A DNA stretch of 38,855 nt. It comes from Streptococcus sinensis (GTDB taxonomy: Bacteria; Bacillota; Bacilli; Lactobacillales; Streptococcaceae). The position numbers were made by a program, and so were the translations under genes. Under the pieces are notes generated by a model. It saw only the letters and a program-made list of their open reading frames with translations. It was not told the origin of the DNA and searched no databases. Of this stretch, positions 26,161-35,217 are shown one piece after another; positions within the stretch are counted from its first letter, which is position 1; each line of letters opens with the position of its first letter. The stretch is from NCBI RefSeq assembly GCF_000767835.1, contig NZ_JPEN01000073.1, positions 1 to 38,855 of the forward strand, written 5' to 3'.

Positions 26161-26335
26161 GAGGCTGGGACAGAAATCGGTAATTCGTTAGAATTCGATT
26201 TCGTCGTCCCACCTCCGCACAGTTGAGTAGGGCTGTAAAAACTGATGAAATCAGCCTAGTAGAGCCCACTCATCCACTGCGTATTGCTCGACAATCCAAA
26301 GACAATTGAGAGGCTAGGACTTTTGTCCCAGCCTC
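26161..26335. repeat. 175-bp structured intergenic repeat
   Basis: It is bounded by perfect 11-bp inverted ends, GAGGCTGGGAC (26161-26171) and GTCCCAGCCTC (26325-26335). Inside, hairpin 1 (26166-26211) joins TGGGAC/GTCCCA, GAAATCG/CGATTTC and AATTC/GAATT. Hairpin 2 (26224-26272) joins TGAGT-A-GGGCT with AGCCCACTCA and has an inner CTGAT/ATCAG. A third hairpin uses GAGGCTAGGAC (26310-26320) with the right end. It lies between convergent genes and has no ORF. I recall similar GAGGCTGGGACA sequences in other streptococcal intergenic regions. Confidence 0.7.
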
Positions 26336-26347
26336 ACTATTGATTTA

Positions 26348-26980
26348 TTAGAAAAATGGATTAAAAGTCTTTTCGTGGCCAATCGTTGTATCATTGCCAT
26401 GCCCAGGATAGACACGATAATCTTTAGGTAAGACAAATAATTCTTTCCTGATACCAGTGAGTAGCTGCTCCAGATTGCCAGTCGGTAGATCTGTACGGCC
26501 GATGGTTTCACGGAAGAGAGCATCACCAGTCAGAACGACCTGATCTTCTGGGAAAATAATGGAAACTCCTCCGATAGAATGACCAGGTGTCTGAACAGCA
26601 TAGAAATGAAAGTCGTCTAGTTGGTAGTCGTGGTGATAGGTGAAAAAGTGTTCAGCTGGTCTGAGAATGATGTCTTCCAAATCTGCATGACGGTCAAGCC
26701 CAGATAGATTGTCTGTAGGAGTATAGAGCCAGCTTGCTTCGCTCTCAGCTACATAGACGGGTGGATTGGCAAAGTTATCTCGGACTTTATCCAGACTCAT
26801 AATGTGATCGTAATGCGTATGAGTCAGAAAAATAGCTGTGATGGGTTTAGCGATTTCTTCTAGCTTGCGTTGGATTTTTCGCCAATCGCTGCCGGGGTCA
26901 ACTACGATGACATGACGGTCATTTTCAAGGATATAAGTATTTTCAAAAGCAATGAGATTGACAATTTTGTGAACTTTCAT
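26348..26980 (-). CDS. Metallo-beta-lactamase-fold hydrolase (glyoxalase II-like)
   Basis: A 210-residue cytoplasmic hydrolase. The zinc signature THTHYDH is at residues 53-59, followed by PGHSIGG near 134-140, a metal-bridging Asp in LTGDALFRETIGR, and YPGHGNDTTIGHE near the C-terminus. This is the glyoxalase II-like YcbL/YqgX type. Monocistronic: its - strand promoter is an extended -10 (TGT-TACACT, 27018-27013) and it ends beside the 175-bp repeat. Confidence 0.92.
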   Translation of the reverse strand: MKVHKIVNLIAFENTYILENDRHVIVVDPGSDWRKIQRKLEEIAKPITAIFLTHTHYDHIMSLDKVRDNFANPPVYVAESEASWLYTPTDNLSGLDRHADLEDIILRPAEHFFTYHHDYQLDDFHFYAVQTPGHSIGGVSIIFPEDQVVLTGDALFRETIGRTDLPTGNLEQLLTGIRKELFVLPKDYRVYPGHGNDTTIGHEKTFNPFF

Positions 26981-27012
26981 TGGGCTTCCTTTGCGTATGT
27001 TTTCTCAATAAA

Positions 27013-27018
27013 GAGTGT
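27013..27018 (-). promoter_or_regulatory. Extended -10 promoter of the MBL-fold gene
   Basis: On the - strand TGT-TACACT. Confidence 0.5.
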
Positions 27019-27097
27019 AACAAAAAAGCAGAAATTTTGCACAAAATTAATTTTGTAGCTTAGCTTATTTTCAGATGTCTCAGGCTGGCATTTGTGA

Positions 27098-27103
27098 TAT
27101 AAT
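27098..27103 (+). promoter_or_regulatory. Extended -10 promoter of dinG, very close to the ATG
   Basis: TGA-TATAAT with the -10 at 27098-27103; ATG at 27113 after 9 bases, so the leader is predicted to be 2-3 bases. No ribosome site is present. Confidence 0.7.
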
Positions 27104-27112
27104 CATAGCAGT

Positions 27113-29557
27113 ATGACACAATCGAACTATAAATATGCTGTCATCGACTTGGAGGCTACAAGTGCGAACAGCAATGCAAAAATTATTCAAATCGGCATTG
27201 TCATCATTGAAAACGGGGTGATTTGCCAAACTTATGAAACAGATGTGAATCCGCATGAGGACTTGGATGAGCATATTAAACAGCTGACGGGACTGGATGA
27301 TCAGCGCTTGCGCCAAGCTCCGGATTTTTCACGGGTTGCCCGTGAAGTTTATGAACTGATTGAGGATGCGATTTTTGTCGCTCATAATGTCAAGTTTGAT
27401 GCCAATTTACTAGCGGAGGCTCTCTTTTGGGAAGGCTTTGAGTTGTTGACTCCTAGAGTGGACACGGTTGAACTAGCTCAAGTTTTTTACCCCACATTTG
27501 ATAAATATGCCTTGGGAAATCTGTGCGAGCTTCTGGAAATTCCTTTGGAAAATGCTCATACAGCTTTGGCAGATGCTCAGGCGACGGCTCAGCTATTTTT
27601 AAAAATCCAGAAAAAAATGTCTAAATTGCCAAAAACTTTGCTTGAGAAAATGCTGGGATTTTCCGATAGTCTCATCTATGAGTCGCGGCTAGCGATTGAA
27701 GAGATTTTTCAGTCGATGCCAGACTATTCTGGTCAGGCTTTGCAGGAGACGCACGGTATCTTTTTAAAAAAGCCGAAAATCTTGTCGCCTGAAAAGAAAC
27801 TTTCGCAGGACTTTCTGACCAACCTTTATCTGTTGGGGCTGGACGAGCGCCCCGACCAGCTGACATTTGCCCAGTATGTGACTGAGGCGCTTAGTCAGAC
27901 TGCGGCTAGCTTTTTGGAGGCTCAGACAGGGCTTGGCAAGACCTTTGGCTATTTGTTGCCTATTTTGGCTCATGGTCAGGATAGGGTCTTGGTGACCGTT
28001 CCGACGAAGATTTTACAGGACCAGCTGATGCAAAAGGAAGGCCGACTCTTAGAGGAAGATTTTCATATTTCTTTTCATAATCTCAAAAGTCCAGAAAATT
28101 ATCTGAAATTAGATCATTTTTATCAAAGTCTATCGGTCTTGGACGATAATCGACTTATTAATCGTTGCAAAATGCAGCTTTTGGTTTGGCTGACAGAGAC
28201 GGAGACTGGTGATTTAAACGAAATCGGCCAGGCTTATCGTTTTGAGTCTTACTTTAGCCAGATACGCCATGATGGGAAATTAAGTAAGCATTCGCTCTTT
28301 TATGAAGAGGATTTTTGGCGACTGGGACAGGTCAAGGCAGCTAGCAGTCGTGTCGTGATTACCAATCATGCTTATCTTTTAACGCGCTTAGAAGATGACC
28401 AGTCATTGCTTGACAATCGGATTTTGGTAGTGGACGAGGCTCAGAAAATGTTTTTTGCTTTGGAAAGTTTCTCGCAGACCAGTGTCAATTTGACCAAGCA
28501 AGTGCAAAATATCAGCCAAGCCCTGCAGACAGAAAAACGGATTTTACAAGAACGTCTCTTGCAAAGCATCCAATTTGAGCTAGCAGATGCTGCCGAAAAT
28601 CATCGGGGAAAGAGCAGTGAGCTGGATTCACATAAGTTAGTTAAGTTGCGTCAGGATGTGTTTGAGCTGGATAAGAACTTGCTACCAGAACTCAGTGAGC
28701 TGTTTTCAGCCAAGTACCAATACTATTGGCTAACGGAGGAACAATTTGCAGATTATAAGCTGACTAGTCTTCATGCTGGGCGCTCAGAACTCATGAGATT
28801 TAAGGATTTCCTGCCTGATACCGTCAAGGTTATCTTGGTCTCCTCTACTTTAGAGATTAGTTCCAAGGTGAATTTGCCTCAATTACTAGGTTTTGAGGAT
28901 TATCATTTTTATAAACTTCCTCAGCAAAAGAAGCCCCTGCAGAAACTTTTCTTAGATCTAGATTTTCCAGATGTGGTGGATTTATCAACGCAGGAATACG
29001 CTGAGAGGATTGTTGCAAGCTTGGAGAGCTTGGCTCCACTGAATTTGCCGATGGTGGTTCTCTTTACCTCCAAAGATTTATTGTTGGCCACTTCAGACCA
29101 GCTGACCTTGCCGCATTTGGCCCAGTATAAGAATGGCGAGCCAGCCAATATCAAGCGTCGTTTTGACAAAGGAGAGGCGCCCATCTTGTTAGGAGCAGGC
29201 AGTTTCTGGGAAGGAGCGGATTTTGCTCAGCAAGAGCAAATCATTCAGCTCATCACGCGGATTCCTTTTGATAATCCCAAAGATTTCTTTGTTCAAAAAA
29301 TCAATCATCATTTGAAAGCAGAAGGGAAAAATCCTTTTTACGACTATCAATTGCCGTCAGCTATTTTACGATTGAAGCAGGCCATGGGTCGTACTCGTCG
29401 CAATGAACACCAGAAGTCGGCTATCATTCTTTTGGATAATCGTATTTCAACCAAGCGCTACGGTCGGCAAATCCAGCAAAATCTGAACCAGCTGGCGTCT
29501 TTAGAAATGCTTTCACAGCTGGATATTTTAAAGGAATTAAAAGAATTTTTCGACTAG
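27113..29557 (+). CDS. dinG: DinG-family exonuclease/helicase-like protein
   Basis: An 814-residue DNA repair protein: an N-terminal DnaQ-like 3'-5' exonuclease (Asp12, Glu14 in VIDLEATSAN; HNVKFDANLL and HTALADAQATA as later motifs), then a superfamily 2 helicase core. Walker A is TGLGKT near residues 271-276. The DExx box is DEAQ near 440, not DEAH. The final motif is QAMGRTRRNEHQK. The iron-sulphur cysteines of E. coli DinG are absent: the region between Walker A and the DEAQ box has one Cys. This matches the Firmicutes form, known in Staphylococcus to act mainly as an exonuclease. Confidence 0.94.
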   Translation: MTQSNYKYAVIDLEATSANSNAKIIQIGIVIIENGVICQTYETDVNPHEDLDEHIKQLTGLDDQRLRQAPDFSRVAREVYELIEDAIFVAHNVKFDANLLAEALFWEGFELLTPRVDTVELAQVFYPTFDKYALGNLCELLEIPLENAHTALADAQATAQLFLKIQKKMSKLPKTLLEKMLGFSDSLIYESRLAIEEIFQSMPDYSGQALQETHGIFLKKPKILSPEKKLSQDFLTNLYLLGLDERPDQLTFAQYVTEALSQTAASFLEAQTGLGKTFGYLLPILAHGQDRVLVTVPTKILQDQLMQKEGRLLEEDFHISFHNLKSPENYLKLDHFYQSLSVLDDNRLINRCKMQLLVWLTETETGDLNEIGQAYRFESYFSQIRHDGKLSKHSLFYEEDFWRLGQVKAASSRVVITNHAYLLTRLEDDQSLLDNRILVVDEAQKMFFALESFSQTSVNLTKQVQNISQALQTEKRILQERLLQSIQFELADAAENHRGKSSELDSHKLVKLRQDVFELDKNLLPELSELFSAKYQYYWLTEEQFADYKLTSLHAGRSELMRFKDFLPDTVKVILVSSTLEISSKVNLPQLLGFEDYHFYKLPQQKKPLQKLFLDLDFPDVVDLSTQEYAERIVASLESLAPLNLPMVVLFTSKDLLLATSDQLTLPHLAQYKNGEPANIKRRFDKGEAPILLGAGSFWEGADFAQQEQIIQLITRIPFDNPKDFFVQKINHHLKAEGKNPFYDYQLPSAILRLKQAMGRTRRNEHQKSAIILLDNRISTKRYGRQIQQNLNQLASLEMLSQLDILKELKEFFD

Positions 29558-29567
29558 AACTTCTTGA

Positions 29568-29596
29568 AAACAGTCAATTTTATCTGGCTGTTTTTC
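29568..29596 (+). terminator. Terminator of dinG
   Basis: AAACAGTC (29568-29575) and GGCTGTTT (29586-29593) with one G-T pair, then T-rich. Confidence 0.7.
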
Positions 29597-29640
29597 TAAA
29601 TGTTTTCATATTTTGTCGGCTAGCTATGCCAAAAATCTGT

Positions 29641-29646
29641 TATAAT
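29641..29646 (+). promoter_or_regulatory. Extended -10 promoter of the YeiH-like gene
   Basis: TGT-TATAAT with the -10 at 29641-29646. The leader of about 20 bases carries GAAGAAGG. Confidence 0.6.
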
Positions 29647-29672
29647 GATAAGAATAGGAAGAAGGTTATAAC

Positions 29673-30647
29673 ATGAAAAAATATGTACCAGGGATTGTTT
29701 TATCGTTTGGGATGGCAGCTGTTTCCATTATATTAGGGAATTGGTTTCCGCTGATAGGATCCAGTGTTTTTGCGATTGTGCTAGGAATTTTACTTAGTAA
29801 TTTCCTGAAAATTCCGGATTCTTTTCAGCCGGGCCTGACCTATTCAGGAAAGAAGCTGCTTCAATATTCTATTATCTTTTTAGGTTTTTCTATGTCAATC
29901 GGAAAGGTATCTGCAACGGGCTTGTCCTCTCTGAAGATTAGTATTTTAACCATTTTGATTGCTTTTTTCGCAGCTTATGCAGCTGGAAAATTTTTTAAGA
30001 TGAGACGGGTTTTAACCGTTTTGATTGGTTTTGGAACGGCAATCTGCGGTGGTTCCGCTATTGCAGCAGCTTCGCCCATTCTAGAAGCAGAGGAAGAGGA
30101 AATCGCTCTGTCTATTTCAACGATTTTCTTCTTCAATATTTTAGCTGTTTTCATCTTTCCTTTTCTGGGCCACCTTATGCAGATGTCCGATGGCTATTTT
30201 GGGACTTGGGCAGGAACGGCCATCAATGATACTTCGTCAGTTGTTGCGGCAGGTTATACCTATAGCCAGGCAGCGGGTGATTTGGCAACCATTGTCAAAC
30301 TAAGCCGGGCTTTGATGATTGTACCCGCCTGCCTTATCTTTGCGGGTTATCGATATGTCCGAGGTAAGCGGTCAGCGCAAAAAGTGGACTTGAAGAAAAT
30401 TTTTCCATGGTTTATTTTGTGGTTTGTCTTGGCTTCTGTAGTGAGCAGTTTGGGAATTTTCCCGTCAGAGCTAGTTCCTTACACAAAACTCTTGTCTCAA
30501 TGGCTGATGGCCATGGCTTTAGCTGGGATTGGAGCTAAGGTCTCCTTTAAACAATTTAAGGAAGCTGGAGCTGCACCTTTATTAACCGGAGCTTTTGCCT
30601 GGTTTTGCGTCGCTGTTTCCAGCTTAATCATCCAATATTTTTTGTAA
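29673..30647 (+). CDS. YeiH/UPF0324-family putative transporter
   Basis: A 324-residue inner-membrane protein with about ten hydrophobic segments, of the YeiH family (UPF0324, annotated as putative sulfate exporters). Recognisable family segments are TAICGGSAIAAASPIL (near residues 121-136) and GTAINDTSSVVAAGYTYS (near 180-197). rodA starts 12 bases downstream, so they share a transcript. The sulfate role rests on weak evidence in other bacteria. Confidence 0.88.
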   Translation: MKKYVPGIVLSFGMAAVSIILGNWFPLIGSSVFAIVLGILLSNFLKIPDSFQPGLTYSGKKLLQYSIIFLGFSMSIGKVSATGLSSLKISILTILIAFFAAYAAGKFFKMRRVLTVLIGFGTAICGGSAIAAASPILEAEEEEIALSISTIFFFNILAVFIFPFLGHLMQMSDGYFGTWAGTAINDTSSVVAAGYTYSQAAGDLATIVKLSRALMIVPACLIFAGYRYVRGKRSAQKVDLKKIFPWFILWFVLASVVSSLGIFPSELVPYTKLLSQWLMAMALAGIGAKVSFKQFKEAGAAPLLTGAFAWFCVAVSSLIIQYFL

Positions 30648-30659
30648 GAAAGGAGAATT

Positions 30660-31892
30660 ATGCTTTCACAAAAAAGAACATTTGAGTCACGAATTGACTA
30701 TAGCCTGCTTTTACCAGTTTTGCTTTTGCTTTCGATTGGTGTAATGGCTATTTATATAGCAGTTAGCCATGATTATCCAAAAGAAGTTGGAACGATTGTA
30801 GGTCAGCAAATCGTCTGGATTTTCCTTGGTTTCTTGATTAGTTTCATCATCATGTTTTTTAATACGAAATTTCTCTGGCTGATTACACCTTATTTGTATG
30901 TTTTTGGTTTGGGGCTGATGATTCTACCGCTGATTTTTTACAGTGACAGCTTAGTTGCCTCCACAGGTGCGAAAAATTGGGTAGCTATCCACGGTGTCAG
31001 TCTCTTTCAGCCGTCTGAGTTTATGAAAATCTCGTATATTTTAATGCTGTCGAGGGTTGTAGTGAATTTTATGCAGCAGCATAAGAAGGAAGAGCGAACC
31101 ATAAGGTTAGATTTTCTATTGATTTTTAAATTAGGGCTTTATACCTTGCCTGTATTGTTTCTTTTGACCTTACAGAGTGATTTGGGGACAGCGCTAGTCT
31201 TTGCTGCGATTTACTGCGGCATTGTTCTTTTGTCTGGTGTTTCTTGGAAGATTATCCTGCCGATTTTCTTGTCTGCGACTCTTCTCTTTACTGCTTTCAT
31301 GTTTATTTTTATTTCCGCTGGGGGGCGTGCCTTTCTGCATAATTTAGGGATGCCGACTTATCAGATTAATCGTATCTTAGCTTGGCTCCACCCCTTTGAA
31401 TATGCTCAGACGACGACTTATCAGCAGGCACAGGGACAGATTGCCATTGGCAGCGGTGGCTTGATAGGTCAAGGCTTCAATGTTTCCAATCTTCTTGTTC
31501 CTGTCCGTGAAAGTGATATGATTTTCACAGTGATTGCGGAAGATTTTGGTTTTCTTGGCTCTACCTTGGTGATTGTGATTTATCTAGTTCTGATTTACCG
31601 TATGCTCAAGATTACCATCAAATTTAACAATCAGTTTTATACCTATATCTCAACTGGTCTGATTATGATGCTCCTCTTTCATATTTTTGAAAATATTGGA
31701 GCTGTGACAGGTATTTTGCCTCTGACGGGGATTCCGCTCCCTTTTATCTCTCAGGGAGGCTCCTCTATCATTAGCAATCTTATTGGAGTCGGTCTATTGC
31801 TTTCGGTCTCTTATCAAAATAGTCTAGCAGAGGAGAAGCGAGAGAGAACGCACTCTATCCGTAAAAAAGTTGTGCTTAAAAAAATAAAATAA
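30660..31892 (+). CDS. rodA: RodA-type SEDS peptidoglycan polymerase
   Basis: A SEDS glycosyltransferase that polymerises lipid II for peripheral wall synthesis with a class B PBP. 410 residues with about ten membrane segments. Family signatures: ATGAKNWVAIHGVSLFQPSEFMK near residues 101-123, LQSDLGTALVF near 169-179 and the large conserved loop to TGIPLPFISQGGSSIISNLIGVGLLLS near 355-381. The short N-terminus and genomic context favour RodA over FtsW. AAAGGAG precedes ATG 30660. The basic C-terminal tail is cytoplasmic. Confidence 0.92.
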   Translation: MLSQKRTFESRIDYSLLLPVLLLLSIGVMAIYIAVSHDYPKEVGTIVGQQIVWIFLGFLISFIIMFFNTKFLWLITPYLYVFGLGLMILPLIFYSDSLVASTGAKNWVAIHGVSLFQPSEFMKISYILMLSRVVVNFMQQHKKEERTIRLDFLLIFKLGLYTLPVLFLLTLQSDLGTALVFAAIYCGIVLLSGVSWKIILPIFLSATLLFTAFMFIFISAGGRAFLHNLGMPTYQINRILAWLHPFEYAQTTTYQQAQGQIAIGSGGLIGQGFNVSNLLVPVRESDMIFTVIAEDFGFLGSTLVIVIYLVLIYRMLKITIKFNNQFYTYISTGLIMMLLFHIFENIGAVTGILPLTGIPLPFISQGGSSIISNLIGVGLLLSVSYQNSLAEEKRERTHSIRKKVVLKKIK

Positions 31893-31929
31893 GAAGTGGG
31901 TACATTCGTATCCTAGAAAGGTGTTTCAT

Positions 31930-32478
31930 ATGAAAAAAGTAGCTCTCATGTTAGCCAATGGCTTTGAGGAAATAGAAGCCCTCACCGTTGTCGACGTATT
32001 GCGTCGAGCAGGCTTCGTCTGTGATATGATTGGTTTTGAGGAGACGGTGACTGGTTCTCACCAGATCTCTGTCCAAGCTGATCAAGTCTGGAATGGGAAT
32101 TTATCTGCTTATGATATGGTCGTTCTTCCGGGCGGGATGCCAGGGTCGACGAATCTACGCGATGATAAACGTCTAATGAACGTTTTAAAGGAATTTCGAG
32201 CAGAAGACAAATTTGTCGCGGCTATCTGTGCGGCCCCCATTGCCCTTGATCGAGCAGGTCTGTTAAATGATAAAAATTTCACTTGCTACGATGGGGTGGA
32301 AGAGGCAATTGAAAATGGTAGCTATCTTAAGCAGACCGTTGTCGTAGACGGAAAGCTAATCACCAGCCGCGGGCCATCAACGGCCTTGCCTTTTGCCTAT
32401 GAGTTGGTTCGCCAGCTAGGAGGAGATGCGGATCAATTGGCAACAGGAATGCTTTTCAAAGATGTTTTTGGAAATTAA
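31930..32478 (+). CDS. DJ-1/PfpI family protein
   Basis: A 182-residue DJ-1/ThiJ/PfpI-superfamily protein. The nucleophile is Cys100 in VAAICAAP, and GFEEIEALTV at residues 11-20 supplies the paired Glu; PGGMPGSTNL near 67-76 is the oxyanion region. Members act as glyoxalase III, deglycase-like or chaperone-like proteins; which applies here is unclear. AGAAAGG supports ATG 31930 over the in-frame GTG at 31921. It follows rodA without a terminator and ends in its own hairpin. Confidence 0.92.
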   Translation: MKKVALMLANGFEEIEALTVVDVLRRAGFVCDMIGFEETVTGSHQISVQADQVWNGNLSAYDMVVLPGGMPGSTNLRDDKRLMNVLKEFRAEDKFVAAICAAPIALDRAGLLNDKNFTCYDGVEEAIENGSYLKQTVVVDGKLITSRGPSTALPFAYELVRQLGGDADQLATGMLFKDVFGN

Positions 32479-32482
32479 GATA

Positions 32483-32510
32483 ATTCACTCGATTTTCGGG
32501 TGAATTTTTT
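32483..32510 (+). terminator. Terminator of the yeiH-rodA-pfpI unit
   Basis: ATTCACTCG (32483-32491) and CGGGTGAAT (32497-32505), one G-T pair, followed by T5. Confidence 0.85.
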
Positions 32511-32588
32511 CTATTTGACTTGGTGAAAAATGCTTGAAAATATGCTTTTCCGTCAGAGATAATACCCCCTTTTTTGTAAAGAATATGG

Positions 32589-32594
32589 TATAAT
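32589..32594 (+). promoter_or_regulatory. Extended -10 promoter of HAD-gyrB, adjoining the ATG
   Basis: TGG-TATAAT with the -10 at 32589-32594. ATG 32602 is 7 bases on, exactly where transcription should begin. Confidence 0.72.
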
Positions 32595-32601
32595 AAAGGG
32601 T

Positions 32602-33180
32602 ATGAATTATCAAGATTACATCTGGGATTTGGGTGGGACTCTCTTGGATAATTATGAAACTTCGACCGCAGCTTTTGTCCATACATTGCAAGATTTTGGT
32701 CTGCACGCGAGTCATGATGAAGTTTATAAGGCTCTTAAGGTCTCTACCGATTATGCAGTCCGCCAATTTGCCCCTACAAACAAGGATTTCTTAAAGACTT
32801 ATAAAGCTAATGAGGCCAAAGAATTGGAGCAGCCGATTTTATTTGATGGTGCTTCAGAATTATTGGCCCAGATTATCCAGCAAGGTGGCAGAAATTTTTT
32901 GATTTCCCACCGAGATGATCAGGTTTTAGAAATTTTGCAAAAGACGCAAATCAGTGCTTATTTTACGGAAGTAGTGACAGCTAGTAATGGCTTTAAACGA
33001 AAGCCGGATCCTGAGTCCATGCTGTATTTAAAAGACAAGTATCAGATTCAGTCTGGACTGGTTATCGGGGATCGGCCGATTGATATAGAAGCTGGGCAAG
33101 CTGCAGGATTTGCAACCTATCTCTTTGATGATATGAAAAATCTTGAAAAATTTGTGGATATTGAACTAGAAAAGGAATAA
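32602..33180 (+). CDS. HAD-superfamily hydrolase-like protein
   Basis: A 192-residue HAD protein of the phosphoglycolate phosphatase-like subfamily. Motif I is WDLGGTLLD with Asp9 as nucleophile, but the usual second Asp is Gly11. Motif II Ser102 (LISHRDD), motif III Lys (FKRKPDPE, 131-138) and motif IV GDRPID (156-161) are intact. The start cannot be later, because motif I begins at residue 9. gyrB starts one base after the stop codon, so the two are cotranscribed, probably on a leaderless mRNA. The substrate is unknown. Confidence 0.9.
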   Translation: MNYQDYIWDLGGTLLDNYETSTAAFVHTLQDFGLHASHDEVYKALKVSTDYAVRQFAPTNKDFLKTYKANEAKELEQPILFDGASELLAQIIQQGGRNFLISHRDDQVLEILQKTQISAYFTEVVTASNGFKRKPDPESMLYLKDKYQIQSGLVIGDRPIDIEAGQAAGFATYLFDDMKNLEKFVDIELEKE

Positions 33181-33181
33181 T

Positions 33182-35131
33182 ATGACAGAAGAAAAGCAAC
33201 AAGACATGCAGATGCAAGAATATGATGCTAGTCAGATTCAGGTCTTAGAAGGCCTAGAAGCCGTTCGGATGCGCCCAGGTATGTATATTGGTTCGACCTC
33301 TAAAGAAGGTCTGCATCACTTAGTATGGGAAATTGTAGATAACTCAATTGATGAGGCTTTAGCTGGCTTCGCCACACATATTCAAGTCTTTATTGAAAAA
33401 GATAATTCGATTACGGTGGTTGATGATGGCCGTGGAATCCCAGTGGATATTCAGGAAAAAACAGGTCGGCCGGCCGTGGAAACTGTCTTTACTGTCCTTC
33501 ATGCCGGAGGAAAATTCGGCGGTGGCGGATACAAGGTCTCAGGAGGTCTCCACGGGGTTGGCTCTTCCGTTGTAAATGCCCTGTCCACTCAGCTGGATGT
33601 CCGCGTTTATAAGAACGGCCAGATTCATTACCAAGAATATAGTCGCGGTCAAGTAGTCGCTGATTTAGAGATCATCGGTGAGACAGATCGTACAGGTACG
33701 ACAGTTCACTTTATACCAGATCCAGAGATTTTCACTGAAACGGTAGAATTTGACTTTGAAAAATTAAATAAACGTGTCCAAGAATTGGCTTTCCTCAATC
33801 GTGGTCTAAAAATTTCCATTACAGACAAACGAGAAGGACTGGAACAAAGCAAGGATTATCACTATGAAGGCGGAATCTCTAGTTACGTTCAGTACATCAA
33901 TGAAAATAAGGATGTCATCTTTGATACGCCGATTTACACTGATGGGGAAATGGACGACATTACAGTTGAAGTAGCCATGCAGTACACGACTGGCTACCAT
34001 GAAACGGTCATGAGCTTTGCCAATAACATCCATACCCACGAGGGTGGAACGCATGAGCAAGGCTTCCGGACAGCCTTGACACGGGTCATCAATGACTACG
34101 CCAAGAAAAACAAGCTTCTCAAAGAAAACGAAGATAATCTGACTGGGGAAGATGTGCGTGAGGGACTGACAGCGGTCATCTCTGTCAAGCACCCTAACCC
34201 TCAGTTTGAAGGTCAGACCAAGACCAAGCTGGGCAATAGCGAAGTGGTCAAGATTACCAATCGTCTCTTTAGCGAAGCTTTCTCAGATTTCCTTTTGGAA
34301 AATCCTGCGGTGGCTCGAAAAATCGTAGAAAAAGGAATTTTGGCTTCTAAGGCGAGAATTGCTGCCAAGCGAGCTCGGGAAGTAACCCGCAAGAAGTCTG
34401 GCTTGGAAATTTCCAATCTGCCAGGTAAATTGGCCGATTGCTCGTCCAATAATCCACAGGAAACAGAACTCTTCATCGTGGAGGGAGACTCAGCGGGTGG
34501 TTCAGCTAAGTCTGGCCGTAACCGTGAATTTCAGGCTATTTTGCCAATTCGAGGGAAGATCCTCAACGTTGAAAAAGCCAGCATGGATAAGATTCTAGCC
34601 AATGAAGAAATCCGTAGCCTCTTTACTGCTATGGGAACAGGCTTCGGAGCTGACTTTGATGTTAGCAAGGCTCGCTACCAAAAATTAGTCATCATGACCG
34701 ATGCTGATGTGGATGGAGCCCATATCCGGACCCTGCTCTTGACTTTGATTTATCGCTATATGAAGCCGGTTCTGGAAGCAGGCTATGTCTATATCGCTCA
34801 GCCACCAATCTATGGTGTCAAGGTCGGAAGTGATGTCAAAGAATACATCCAGCCTGGGGTGAACCAAGAAGAAGAATTGCAAGCAGCTCTGGCCCGTTAC
34901 AGCGAAGGACGCTCAAAGCTAACTATCCAGCGTTACAAAGGTCTGGGAGAAATGGATGACCATCAGCTGTGGGAAACGACCATGAACCCTGAACATCGCT
35001 TGATGGCGCGGGTTTCTGTCGATGATGCAGCAGAAGCAGATAAGATTTTTGATATGTTGATGGGTGACCGTGTTGAACCTCGTCGTGAATTTATCGAAGA
35101 AAATGCTGTATATAGCACGCTTGATGTCTAA
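33182..35131 (+). CDS. gyrB: DNA gyrase subunit B
   Basis: ATPase subunit of DNA gyrase, which introduces negative supercoils. The GHKL ATP site includes VDNSIDEAL near residues 48-56, DDGRGIPV near 80-87 and [14 protein letters not shown] near 120-133. The TOPRIM part has [18 protein letters not shown] near 436-453 and DADVDGAHI near 507-515. It is 649 residues, normal for streptococci, and complete. It is the standard target of novobiocin in the family. AAGGA precedes the start; there is one base between the HAD stop codon and ATG. No gyrA, recF or dnaA is near, as usual in streptococci. Confidence 0.98.
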   Translation: MTEEKQQDMQMQEYDASQIQVLEGLEAVRMRPGMYIGSTSKEGLHHLVWEIVDNSIDEALAGFATHIQVFIEKDNSITVVDDGRGIPVDIQEKTGRPAVETVFTVLHAGGKFGGGGYKVSGGLHGVGSSVVNALSTQLDVRVYKNGQIHYQEYSRGQVVADLEIIGETDRTGTTVHFIPDPEIFTETVEFDFEKLNKRVQELAFLNRGLKISITDKREGLEQSKDYHYEGGISSYVQYINENKDVIFDTPIYTDGEMDDITVEVAMQYTTGYHETVMSFANNIHTHEGGTHEQGFRTALTRVINDYAKKNKLLKENEDNLTGEDVREGLTAVISVKHPNPQFEGQTKTKLGNSEVVKITNRLFSEAFSDFLLENPAVARKIVEKGILASKARIAAKRAREVTRKKSGLEISNLPGKLADCSSNNPQETELFIVEGDSAGGSAKSGRNREFQAILPIRGKILNVEKASMDKILANEEIRSLFTAMGTGFGADFDVSKARYQKLVIMTDADVDGAHIRTLLLTLIYRYMKPVLEAGYVYIAQPPIYGVKVGSDVKEYIQPGVNQEEELQAALARYSEGRSKLTIQRYKGLGEMDDHQLWETTMNPEHRLMARVSVDDAAEADKIFDMLMGDRVEPRREFIEENAVYSTLDV

Positions 35132-35170
35132 AAAAATCAGAAAAACTAACAATTATGAATAAAATTATGA

Positions 35171-35176
35171 TATAAT
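35171..35176 (+). promoter_or_regulatory. Extended -10 promoter of ezrA
   Basis: TGA-TATAAT with the -10 at 35171-35176; no -35. No terminator hairpin is seen between gyrB and this promoter. Confidence 0.62.
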
Positions 35177-35217
35177 CAATATGTTTGTTTTAAAGTAACA
35201 AAATGAAGGAGTTTTAT

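Noticed and set aside
26161-26335. Pneumococcal BOX or RUP element
   Set aside because: The ends and the internal order do not match what I remember of either; kept as a separate repeat.
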